Positions 1 to 4,685 of a stretch of 7,999 bases of DNA are shown here, piece after piece. Origin of the DNA: Candidatus Peribacteraceae bacterium (lineage in GTDB: Bacteria; Patescibacteriota; Gracilibacteria; Peribacterales; Peribacteraceae); assembly GCA_018061525.1 (NCBI GenBank), contig JAGOUB010000038.1, positions 1 through 7,999 of the forward strand, given 5' to 3'. A program made the translations under genes and the position numbers. How positions within the stretch are numbered: position 1 is the stretch's first letter; each line of letters starts with the position of its first letter. The notes beneath the pieces were generated by a model that did not search any database, was not told the DNA's origin, and worked only from the letters and a program-made list of their open reading frames with translations.

Positions 1-633
1 CGTGATGACAGGACCGTCGGACGGCAGCAGCTGGAGGAATTCTACGAACGACTGCTGGTACTCCGCCAAGTCCTTGTAAGCGTCGAAGTGGTCGCCGTCC
101 ACGTTGGTGACGAGCGCGATCGAGGGCGACAGGTAGTGGAACGAGCGACGGTATTCACAGGCCTCGAGCACGAACCACTCGCTCTTGCCCACGCGGAAGT
201 TGCGCCCGTCGAGCTCGCGGAGCTTAGTGCCGACGACGACCGTCGGATCGAAGCCGGCCTCGATGAGCAGACGCGCGACCATCGCCGTGGTGGAGGATTT
301 GCCGTGCGTGCCGGAGACGGCGATGAGCGTTTTTCCCTTGGAGATCTCGCCGACCGCGGCGAAGTACGAGATTGAGCGGATACCGCGCTCTCGGGCCAAG
401 CGGCGCTCGGGAGCGTCGGGCGTGATGGCCTCGCTGTAGACGAAGAGCTCGCAACCATCGGGCAGAGCGCTGCCGTCCTGGCTGAGGCTCACCGTAATGC
501 CGTCGGCACGCAGGCGCTGCACCAGCGCACTGTCGTTGGCGTCGCTGCCGGAGACATCGTGGCCCGCCGCTTTCTGAAGCGATGCGTAGGCCGAGAGGCC
601 GATGCCGCCGATGCCGCTGCAGAAGATGATCAT
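1..633 (-). CDS. murC: UDP-N-acetylmuramate--L-alanine ligase, N-terminal 211 residues (3' end beyond window)
   Basis: MurC adds L-alanine to UDP-N-acetylmuramate using ATP, the first peptide-forming step of peptidoglycan precursor synthesis in the cytoplasm. The visible reading frame starts at ATG 633 and stays open to base 1. Seen directly: the N-terminal dinucleotide-like loop SGIGGIGLSA (residues 6-15), the VSGSD strand end (27-31), the Mur ligase ATP P-loop SGTHGKSSTT (107-116), the EACEYRRSF stretch (157-165) and VTNVDGDHFDAY (175-186), all in the order expected for MurC. EACEY and the SGSD motif favour MurC over MurD, MurE or MurF. The central domain is cut and the C-terminal domain is missing. 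No SD is visible before the ATG. An in-frame GTG at 660 is possible, but the product would then begin outside the usual family start. The gene is divergent from a DivIC-type division gene only 36 nt away, which fits shared wall and division context. Confidence 0.95.
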   Translation of the reverse strand, partial: MIIFCSGIGGIGLSAYASLQKAAGHDVSGSDANDSALVQRLRADGITVSLSQDGSALPDGCELFVYSEAITPDAPERRLARERGIRSISYFAAVGEISKGKTLIAVSGTHGKSSTTAMVARLLIEAGFDPTVVVGTKLRELDGRNFRVGKSEWFVLEACEYRRSFHYLSPSIALVTNVDGDHFDAYKDLAEYQQSFVEFLQLLPSDGPVIT

Positions 634-655
634 GGTCTCGAAGGGGTGGGGGCGG

Positions 656-669
656 TACACTGCCGTTCC
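656..669 (+). promoter_or_regulatory. Candidate -10 element of a leaderless promoter (TACACT)
   Basis: TACACT lies at 656-661 (4 of 6 matches to TATAAT), with 8 nt before the proposed GTG start at 670. Transcription would begin close to the start codon, so the mRNA would be leaderless. No convincing -35 box is visible. The same hexamer at exactly the same distance precedes the ATG at 2914, which supports both. This is an inference from motif and spacing only. Confidence 0.4.
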
Positions 670-1119
670 GTGGCGTACCGCGCTGGTTCCGAACCGCTGA
701 GCAAGCAATTGACGATCGTCGTCGGCCTGACCGTCGTCGGCTTCATGGCGTTCGGATTAGCGCTGTCATTCTACCGCAACATCCTCTTCGAGAGGACGCT
801 GAAACAGATGGAAGTGGCTAACAAGCAGATCAGCCAGGAGAACGACGCCAAGTACCGCGAACTGGATTACTACAAATCCGAGCAGTACAAGGATAAGTAC
901 GCCAAGCAGAACCTCGGCCGCATCAATCCCGGCGAGAAGATGCTCATCATCACCGCTCCCCTGCCCTCCGAAGCCACCCTCACCCAGAGTGGCTCCACCC
1001 TCTCGGCCGAACGCGAGGCGGCGTTCTTGGAACTCTTGCGGCAGATGCCGGTCCACGAGCAGTGGTGGCTCTATTTGTTCGATCGCGACAAGCTAGCGGC
1101 CCTGAAAGAGAGTATTTAA
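670..1119 (+). CDS. DivIC/FtsB-type septum formation initiator protein
   Basis: This is a small bitopic membrane protein of the DivIC/FtsB kind. Such proteins link to FtsL and stabilise the divisome at the septum. In the 149-residue product, a short N-terminal segment is followed by one hydrophobic helix (about residues 13-33), a charged coiled-coil stretch (about 36-78) and the family-typical KQNLGRINPGEKMLII block (79-94), which matches the 'D-L-G-x-v-x-P-G-E' signature after the coiled coil. The C-terminal third (95-149) is longer than in classical DivIC and carries MPVHEQWWLYLF (126-137). The frame is open back to 559, but that part overlaps murC on the other strand and looks non-coding. 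GTG 670 was chosen because of the TACACT box 8 nt upstream; CTG 697 or TTG 709 remain possible. No SD is present. Divergent from murC. Confidence 0.8.
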   Translation: MAYRAGSEPLSKQLTIVVGLTVVGFMAFGLALSFYRNILFERTLKQMEVANKQISQENDAKYRELDYYKSEQYKDKYAKQNLGRINPGEKMLIITAPLPSEATLTQSGSTLSAEREAAFLELLRQMPVHEQWWLYLFDRDKLAALKESI

Positions 1120-1136
1120 AGAGGTGTGACGGTTTA

Positions 1137-1164
1137 TTGCTAAAATTGAATTTTTCAGCATAAT
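1137..1164 (+). promoter_or_regulatory. Sigma70-like promoter of the 231-aa orphan gene
   Basis: TTGCTA at 1137-1142 and CATAAT at 1159-1164 are separated by 16 nt, inside an AT-rich island of an otherwise GC-rich region. Matches to consensus are 4 of 6 and 5 of 6. The expected transcription start is about 1171, close to the 5' arm of the hairpin at 1169-1190. The promoter sits 17 nt after the stop of the division gene, so the next gene is probably transcribed separately. Confidence 0.6.
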
Positions 1165-1168
1165 GCGC

Positions 1169-1190
1169 GGACGCGACGCTCGTCGCGTCC
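1169..1190 (+). other. Perfect hairpin in the 5' leader, near the predicted transcript 5' end
   Basis: The arms GGACGCGACG (1169-1178) and CGTCGCGTCC (1181-1190) are perfect reverse complements around two central bases; sterically this gives an 8-9 bp stem with a 4-6 nt loop. It is not followed by a T run, so it is not a terminator. It lies between the promoter and the SD of the 1226 gene. The predicted start site falls at or next to its first bases, so it could form a 5'-terminal stem that protects the mRNA or tunes translation. The role is inferred. Confidence 0.6.
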
Positions 1191-1212
1191 GAACTTTCAC
1201 CCGTTGGCACCC

Positions 1213-1217
1213 AGGAG
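1213..1217 (+). promoter_or_regulatory. Shine-Dalgarno AGGAG deciding the ATG 1226 start
   Basis: AGGAG ends 8 nt before ATG 1226, a near-ideal distance. The same frame also opens with an ATG at 1163, but that codon overlaps the -10 box and would make the leader hairpin coding. The SD therefore decides for 1226. Confidence 0.75.
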
Positions 1218-1225
1218 ATGGACCC

Positions 1226-1921
1226 ATGTTGTACCCGAAGGACGAACGCCACGTTGCCTGCTTGATCACCGGCGAAGAAGGCGCGCCGTTCCCCCACGCC
1301 CAGTGGCCGCGCCTGTCCCCGTCGATGCCGCCGCTATTCTTGTTGGTGGGCCTGGAGGATCGCAATCCGGAACGCTGGGACTTCTTCGGCGGCCGCCGCC
1401 AGCCCAGTGACCTCACCGGCGTCGCCAGCGTCCGCCACCGCCTGAAGGAACAGGTCGGCACGGACCTCATGCCCCACGTCGCGGGCATGGTCGGCAACCC
1501 GTTCGCATGGAGCGGTCTTGAGGGAACGGAAACGATCTTCCCTTGGCTGACGTACCATGTCGGCCCAGAACCCGTCCCCATGCCGGGCAAGATCCGACGC
1601 TACGCCCGCATCTCGAACCAGAACGTCGGCGACTTCCGCTGGCTGTGCGATGGGAGCGGATCCGACCTGAGCCGCACCGAGCGGCTGTTGCAGCTCATGC
1701 TGAGCCTCATCGAAGTCCCCGCCTACCACCATCCCATCCGCGGCACGGTAGCCAGCGGCCTGCTCAACCATGAACAGGTCGTCAGTCAGTTCCTGGCAGA
1801 GATCCCGCCGTCCGACAACATCATGATCAAAGGACCGTGGCTGGTGCTCCGTCGCACCGCCACCATCACGCTCTGGGAGAGCGTGCCGCCCAAGAACATC
1901 CTCGCCGCCAGGCGAGGCTGA
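1226..1921 (+). CDS. Conserved-looking hypothetical protein, possibly a degenerate Nudix-fold protein
   Basis: The product has 231 residues and I do not recognise the family. The segment WDFFGGRRQPSDLTGV (51-66) followed by ASVRHRLKEQVG (67-78) resembles a Nudix region (LPGG...E...A-x-R-E-L-x-E-E-x-G) in order and spacing. However, it lacks the catalytic RE..EE glutamates: the positions read H-R-L-K-E-Q-V-G and there is about one extra residue. If it has the Nudix fold, it is probably not a standard Mg-dependent hydrolase. No signal peptide or membrane helix is evident. A helical, leucine-rich stretch lies at about 150-165. The gene has its own promoter, leader hairpin, SD and terminator, so it is a monocistronic unit with an elaborate control region. 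It converges on a canonical Nudix hydrolase gene, but the two proteins do not look like recent duplicates. A second small hairpin (CTCGCC 1901-1906 with GGCGAG 1911-1916) lies in its last codons. Confidence 0.75.
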   Translation: MLYPKDERHVACLITGEEGAPFPHAQWPRLSPSMPPLFLLVGLEDRNPERWDFFGGRRQPSDLTGVASVRHRLKEQVGTDLMPHVAGMVGNPFAWSGLEGTETIFPWLTYHVGPEPVPMPGKIRRYARISNQNVGDFRWLCDGSGSDLSRTERLLQLMLSLIEVPAYHHPIRGTVASGLLNHEQVVSQFLAEIPPSDNIMIKGPWLVLRRTATITLWESVPPKNILAARRG

Positions 1922-1937
1922 GTGCCAACCAACCCCG

Positions 1938-1964
1938 CCCGCCGTCCCTGACGGCGGGTTTTTT
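1938..1964 (+). terminator. Intrinsic terminator after the 231-aa orphan gene
   Basis: CCCGCCGT (1938-1945) pairs perfectly with ACGGCGGG (1951-1958) around a 5-nt loop and is followed by six T (1959-1964). It starts 16 nt after the TGA stop. The T run ends at the first base of the converging Nudix gene's stop codon. On the minus strand the hairpin has no downstream T run, so it acts as a terminator mainly for plus-strand transcription. Confidence 0.9.
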
Positions 1965-2404
1965 CAAGCGACCGTTTCGTCGTGGCCGGCCTCGTCTTCG
2001 CCATCGGCGGAAAACAACATTCCTCGCTCCCCTGCCACCGCATGCTTGATGCGCAACGCGGCGCGATGAGAGATATCAGCCGGCAGCGCGTCGGGCGCAA
2101 AGAATCCGATCTCCGAGATCTCACCCGGATCGGCACGCACGCCGGTGTCGCGGACAATCCGCCCCTCCACGCAGACCACGTAGTCGTCTCTGTAGCCGCC
2201 GCTATAGACGCCGGTCACGCCCAGGACTTCTATCTCGTAGCCGGTCTCCTCCAAGGTCTCGCGTTTGGCCGCCGTACCGATCGATTCACCCAGTTCCACC
2301 CGGCCGCCGGGGAGGCTCCAACGCTTGTTTTTGTAGTTCTGGTGCACACATAACACCGCCCCTTTTTCGTTGCGGATGATGGCGAAAGCACCGATTGTGG
2401 TCAT
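1964..2404 (-). CDS. Nudix hydrolase (MutT/ADP-ribose pyrophosphatase-like)
   Basis: This is a cytosolic hydrolase of nucleoside-diphosphate-linked substrates; the exact substrate cannot be read from the sequence. The 146-residue product has a complete Nudix box: LPGG at 31-34, then G34-x5-E40-x7-R48-E49-T-L-E52-E53-T-G55-Y56, with the metal-binding glutamates of REXXEE intact. The N-terminal strand TTIGAFAIIRNEKGAVLCVHQ is typical of MutT-like members. The C-terminus (about 130-146) is acidic and polar and seems dispensable. The ATG at 2404 lies only 4 nt downstream of the CCA end of the tRNA on the same strand, with no SD. The gene is therefore probably cotranscribed with the tRNA and released by tRNA 3' processing. 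Its TGA stop touches the T run of the convergent terminator. Confidence 0.92.
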   Translation of the reverse strand: MTTIGAFAIIRNEKGAVLCVHQNYKNKRWSLPGGRVELGESIGTAAKRETLEETGYEIEVLGVTGVYSGGYRDDYVVCVEGRIVRDTGVRADPGEISEIGFFAPDALPADISHRAALRIKHAVAGERGMLFSADGEDEAGHDETVA

Positions 2405-2408
2405 AATT

Positions 2409-2483
2409 TGGTTGCGGGGGTGGGAATTGAACCCACGACCTCAAGGTTATGAGCCTTGCGAGCTACCACTGCTCTACCCCGCT
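2409..2483 (-). tRNA. tRNA-Met (CAT), initiator type, CCA encoded
   Basis: A full cloverleaf can be drawn: acceptor 5' strand AGCGGGG, T8 A9, D stem GAGC/GCTC with loop AGTGGTA, G26, anticodon stem CAAGG/CCTTG with loop CTCATAA (anticodon CAT), variable loop AGGTC, T stem GTGGG/CCCAC with loop TTCAATT, acceptor 3' strand CCCCGCA, discriminator A, then CCA. Initiator hallmarks are the unpaired position 1-72 (here A against A; usually C against A), the A11-T24 D-stem pair, and an overall likeness to bacterial tRNA-fMet. The usual three consecutive G-C pairs at the base of the anticodon stem are reduced: 29-41 is A-T, while 30-40 and 31-39 are G-C. An elongator role is less likely because of the 1-72 mismatch. 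It is divergent from rpmA and precedes the Nudix gene by 4 nt. Confidence 0.9.
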
Positions 2484-2490
2484 GGAAGCC

Positions 2491-2519
2491 ACTATGGCAG
2501 CGAAAGATTCTGCTTGCAA
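2491..2519 (-). promoter_or_regulatory. Predicted promoter of the initiator tRNA
   Basis: On the minus strand, TTGCAA (2519-2514) and CATAGT (2496-2491) are 17 nt apart. The predicted transcription start (about 2484) is one base before the mature tRNA 5' end at 2483. If correct, the primary transcript would have almost no 5' leader for RNase P to remove. Each hexamer matches 4 of 6 consensus bases. Confidence 0.5.
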
Positions 2520-2523
2520 GCAG
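2510..2523. repeat. 14-bp perfect palindrome shared by two divergent promoters
   Basis: CTGCTTGCAAGCAG is its own reverse complement. Its centre TTGCAA (2514-2519) serves as the candidate -35 element for both the tRNA (minus) and rpmA (plus). Such a site could be an operator for a dimeric regulator, or simply a symmetrical shared -35 region. Only the symmetry and position are seen. Confidence 0.6.
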
Positions 2524-2541
2524 CCATTTTTTGCGTAAAAT
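2514..2541 (+). promoter_or_regulatory. Predicted rpmA promoter (near-leaderless)
   Basis: TTGCAA (2514-2519) and TAAAAT (2536-2541, 5 of 6 matches) are separated by 16 nt. The predicted start at about 2548 leaves only about 4 nt before ATG 2552, and no SD is present. The -35 half is shared with the divergent tRNA promoter. Confidence 0.6.
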
Positions 2542-2551
2542 CTTCGCACTT

Positions 2552-2836
2552 ATGGCACATAAGAAAGCAGGTGGAACAACCACTAACGGCCGAGATAGCT
2601 GGGCTAAGCGCCGCGGCGTAAAGCGCTTCGGTGGCCAGGTGGTCAACGCCGGCGAGATCCTCATCCGCCAGAAGGGCTACTGGTACCGCCCGGGTAAGGG
2701 CACGCACGTTGGCTCCGATTGGACGATCCATGCGGATATCGACGGTGTCGTGCAGTTCAGCCAGAAGAAGCTCGCCAGCTTCAGCGGCTCCCGCCACCGC
2801 TCGACGGTGGTGCACGTGGTCCCGGCCAAGGCCTGA
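2552..2836 (+). CDS. rpmA: 50S ribosomal protein L27 (bL27)
   Basis: L27 is a large-subunit protein whose flexible N-terminus reaches the peptidyl transferase centre. The 94-residue product starts MAHKKAGG and continues through NGRDS, KRRGVKRFGGQVVNAGEILIRQ and DGVVQF, an unmistakable L27. The start is fixed by the universally conserved MAHKKAGG block. The Firmicutes-type cleavable N-terminal extension is absent, although the frame is open upstream into the tRNA region. A tryptophan in DSWAKRRG and the run YWYRPGKGTHVG are slightly unusual. The gene is not next to rplU (L21) within the window, unlike the common rplU-rpmA arrangement. There is no SD; the promoter lies so close that the transcript would be nearly leaderless. 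No convincing terminator follows: only a 3-bp CGG/CCG stem before TTTTT near 2862-2874. Confidence 0.97.
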   Translation: MAHKKAGGTTTNGRDSWAKRRGVKRFGGQVVNAGEILIRQKGYWYRPGKGTHVGSDWTIHADIDGVVQFSQKKLASFSGSRHRSTVVHVVPAKA

Positions 2837-2899
2837 GCATCCGCTCATAAGCCTGGTGCCCGGCGACCGTTTTTCGCTGCGTCCGCTTTCCTCTCCCGC

Positions 2900-2905
2900 T
2901 ACACT
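2900..2905 (+). promoter_or_regulatory. Candidate -10 element of a leaderless promoter (TACACT)
   Basis: TACACT is 8 nt before ATG 2914, the same hexamer and the same gap as before GTG 670. There is no SD and no good -35 box. It suggests that the mRNA starts at or next to the ATG. Confidence 0.4.
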
Positions 2906-2913
2906 CTCCGCAC

Positions 2914-3564
2914 ATGCAGGACTTCGGCGGTCTCGACATCGGCAGCCCGGATGAGGGAGGTGGTGACGCCTCCGAGCAGGCACGTGAGCAATCGGAGCAG
3001 AGCAAGGCCCAGCAGGCCCAGGCGCAAGCCGCGGCTGCCCAGCAGCGCCAGCAGGAGCAGCGCGCCAAACGCCGCGATGACGGCGTAGTCGATGCAATCG
3101 TCCAGTTCCTGACCGACGCCCAGCGCACGCACCTCTCGGTACTCATCGCCCGCTTGGTGGAGCGCGATTGCCCGTCGTCGTTCATCTTGGCCGTGCTCTC
3201 GCTCATCAACGAGCGCTGCCTGGCCTCCATGCAGGACGCCCTGGAAGACGCCCGCGAGCGCGGCCTCAGCTCCGACGTGCGCGAGAAGAGCTCTGCCCTG
3301 GTGCAAGGCGGGCAGCTGAGCGCGCAGTCCGGCGCCGAGCTCATCGATTGGATCGAACGCCTGCAGCTGACGCTCGCCGCTGACCACGAGAACATCCTCA
3401 AGGCGCTCCAGGCCGACGACCGCAGCCTCGACGGCACGGTCCTGCAGCTCTCCGCCTTCGTGCTGCAGGATTTCTTCGCCGCCCAGAAGCAGGCGGTGGA
3501 ATTCGACAAGTCGCAGCTGATCGCCACCGGCATCCTGCAGGTGGTGTTCGAGCCGTACTTCTAA
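2914..3564 (+). CDS. Hypothetical helical protein with Q/A-rich N-terminal coiled coil
   Basis: The product has 216 residues and I recognise no family. A glycine/aspartate-rich start (MQDFGGLDIG, GGGD) is followed by a Q/A/E-rich low-complexity stretch (about 20-52), likely a coiled coil or disordered. A basic patch RAKRRDD (50-56) follows, then a predominantly helical region with leucine and alanine periodicity (57-216), ending in FEPYF. There is no signal peptide, transmembrane segment or cysteine cluster. The start ATG is supported by the TACACT box 8 nt upstream. The long opposite-strand frames here look like compositional shadows, because this frame alone gives a coherent protein with no cysteine or proline clusters. 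The TAA stop overlaps the stop of the convergent LigT-family gene. It could be a scaffold or regulatory protein, but nothing in the sequence names a function. Confidence 0.75.
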   Translation: MQDFGGLDIGSPDEGGGDASEQAREQSEQSKAQQAQAQAAAAQQRQQEQRAKRRDDGVVDAIVQFLTDAQRTHLSVLIARLVERDCPSSFILAVLSLINERCLASMQDALEDARERGLSSDVREKSSALVQGGQLSAQSGAELIDWIERLQLTLAADHENILKALQADDRSLDGTVLQLSAFVLQDFFAAQKQAVEFDKSQLIATGILQVVFEPYF

Positions 3565-4121
3565 GCCTCAAAAGGAAAATCTGCCAGCGGCACCTGGCTC
3601 TCGCCGTCCACGTTGGCGTAGAGCCGGAGTAATTCGAAGCGTGCCGTGAACGATACGTGCTTGAGCGCCTTGAGGACGGCTTTCTTCTGGATCTCAAACC
3701 GCTCCGGGTGACGGACGCGTGCGAGCGTGATGTGCGGGTTGAACTCAGGATAGGGCGAGGGCCACGGGCACTTCTTCTTGGCCTCGGCCAGTTCAGGCGA
3801 GAAGTTCGGCTTCAAGAAGAGCACCTCGTCGCGGCCGGGCTTGCCGAAGGTGCCGACCGACTCGATCTGCACGGCGAATGGCCTGATCTGCGCCGCGATT
3901 TTGGCCGCCTGGGCCGTGATCTGGCCGTACTCGATCTCCATCACAGTCGGAAAATAGGCCAAGGTGAGATGTGGGACCGTCGGCTTCTGGAAGCCCACGA
4001 TCGGCTCGTCTCCTTCGTTTAAGAATGCCAACTCTGCCTGTGCCGCCCGAAACTCATCGCCCGCCTCGCCCTCAAGGGGCAAGGCCAGGAAGCCGGAGCG
4101 CAGCGGGAACGGCAGGTCCAC
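3561..4121 (-). CDS. LigT-like 2H phosphoesterase / RNA 2',3'-cyclic phosphodiesterase family
   Basis: Members of this family open 2',3'-cyclic phosphates or related bonds on RNA or nucleotides; some were named 2'-5' RNA ligases. The 186-residue product carries both catalytic H-x-T-L motifs, HLTL at 51-54 and HITL at 130-133, about 80 residues apart as in the bilobal 2H fold. The N-terminal strand FLALPLEGEA (11-20) and a final F-x-L-L-R-L-Y block (162-168) fit as well. GTG 4121 is proposed as the start because the frame upstream runs into a terminator hairpin, and it places FLALP near the N-terminus. No SD is present; TATCGT lies 6 nt before the GTG on the minus strand, so a leaderless start is possible. 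The TAG stop overlaps the convergent gene's TAA. The precise substrate is unknown. Confidence 0.85.
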   Translation of the reverse strand: MDLPFPLRSGFLALPLEGEAGDEFRAAQAELAFLNEGDEPIVGFQKPTVPHLTLAYFPTVMEIEYGQITAQAAKIAAQIRPFAVQIESVGTFGKPGRDEVLFLKPNFSPELAEAKKKCPWPSPYPEFNPHITLARVRHPERFEIQKKAVLKALKHVSFTARFELLRLYANVDGESQVPLADFPFEA

Positions 4122-4127
4122 GCACCC

Positions 4128-4133
4128 ACGATA
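4128..4133 (-). promoter_or_regulatory. Weak candidate -10 (TATCGT) before the LigT-like gene
   Basis: On the minus strand TATCGT ends 6 nt before GTG 4121. It lies directly after the T run of the upstream terminator, so a new promoter is needed here if the terminator works. No -35 box is convincing. Confidence 0.25.
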
Positions 4134-4136
4134 CAC

Positions 4137-4164
4137 AAAAAAGCCCGCTTCAGTTGAAGCGAGC
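4137..4164 (-). terminator. Intrinsic terminator after the 162-aa orphan gene
   Basis: On the minus strand GCTCGCTTC pairs with GAAGCGGGC (9 bp including one G-T wobble) around loop AACT, followed by six T (4142-4137). It lies 27 nt after the TAG of the upstream gene and 16 nt before the proposed LigT start, so it separates the two units. Confidence 0.85.
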
Positions 4165-4191
4165 AGATGACTCGATCTCTTCTTTCGCGAA

Positions 4192-4680
4192 CTACAGGAT
4201 GTGGGCGAGGCCCAAGACGAACGCCAGTTGGAAGCATCCGGAGAGCAGGGACTGGATGTCCTGCCAACCCACGGCGTCGTTGCTGGCGGGTTCGTCACCG
4301 AGGCGGAACACCCAGGGGAAGCTGTCGTCGATGAACCGCTTCAGCGACTTCTGGATCTCCCACGGGCGATGGGAGCGCAGGGCGTCGGCGAACTCTTCGA
4401 CGGTCACGGAGCGACCGAGGGGACGGTTGGCCTCATTCCAACCGGAAACCATGGCGGCGCGGATGCCGGCGTAGACGTCGGACAGGCAGACGTACAACGG
4501 CATGTGGAGATCGACACCGAACATCAGCTCTTCGACCTCGAGCGGACAGGGCACGACGGTGGTGCGGGGCATCGGCGGTTGCGGCAGGCGCTCGGGCGTC
4601 TCTCCGGTCTTGTAGATCACGACGACGCATTCGTCACCCAGGCTGAAGATCCCGAACTCGTGCGTAGCGATGGGGCTCAC
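4192..4680 (-). CDS. Hypothetical protein, 162 aa, no recognised family
   Basis: The product starts MSPIATHEFGIFSLGDECVV (GTG 4680) and I do not recognise it. A beta-rich N-terminal half (residues 1-62) with a proline-rich loop LPQPPMPRT (32-40) is followed by a more helical C-terminal half: VTVEEFADALRSHRPWEIQKSLKRF (about 92-116), then a hydrophobic end LLSGCFQLAFVLGLAHIL. The hydrophobic tail is about 18 residues and could be a buried helix or a weak tail anchor. The start is well set by AAAGGAG 5 nt upstream. The gene has its own AT-rich promoter region and a terminator, so it is probably expressed alone, although readthrough from lepA, which stops 85 nt upstream, is possible. Codon use resembles its neighbours. 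No catalytic motif is evident. Confidence 0.75.
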   Translation of the reverse strand: MSPIATHEFGIFSLGDECVVVIYKTGETPERLPQPPMPRTTVVPCPLEVEELMFGVDLHMPLYVCLSDVYAGIRAAMVSGWNEANRPLGRSVTVEEFADALRSHRPWEIQKSLKRFIDDSFPWVFRLGDEPASNDAVGWQDIQSLLSGCFQLAFVLGLAHIL

Positions 4681-4685
4681 GGCGA

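Noticed and set aside
42..458. Other frames inside murC on both strands
   Set aside because: The murC frame carries all expected motifs; the others are Ser/Arg-rich low-complexity shadows.
559..669. Extended N-terminus of the DivIC-like protein from 559
   Set aside because: It would overlap the first 75 bases of murC antisense and adds a sequence unlike the family; a start at 670 leaves the usual short cytoplasmic tail.
1163..1225. ATG 1163 as the start of the 231-aa orphan gene
   Set aside because: It overlaps the -10 box and would make the leader hairpin coding; ATG 1226 has AGGAG at 8 nt.
2845..2875. Possible terminator after rpmA
   Set aside because: A TTTTT run is present, but the stem before it is only about 3 bp, too weak to call.
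2492..3533. Minus-strand frames of 201 and 250 residues overlapping rpmA and the 216-aa gene
   Set aside because: They overlap the certain L27 gene or show cysteine/serine/arginine-rich shadow composition; the plus frame has a promoter-like box and a coherent helical protein.
4122..4298. Extension of the LigT-like frame to ATG 4298
   Set aside because: It would run through an intrinsic terminator and the 3' end of the 162-aa gene and gives a Ser/Pro-rich shadow sequence.
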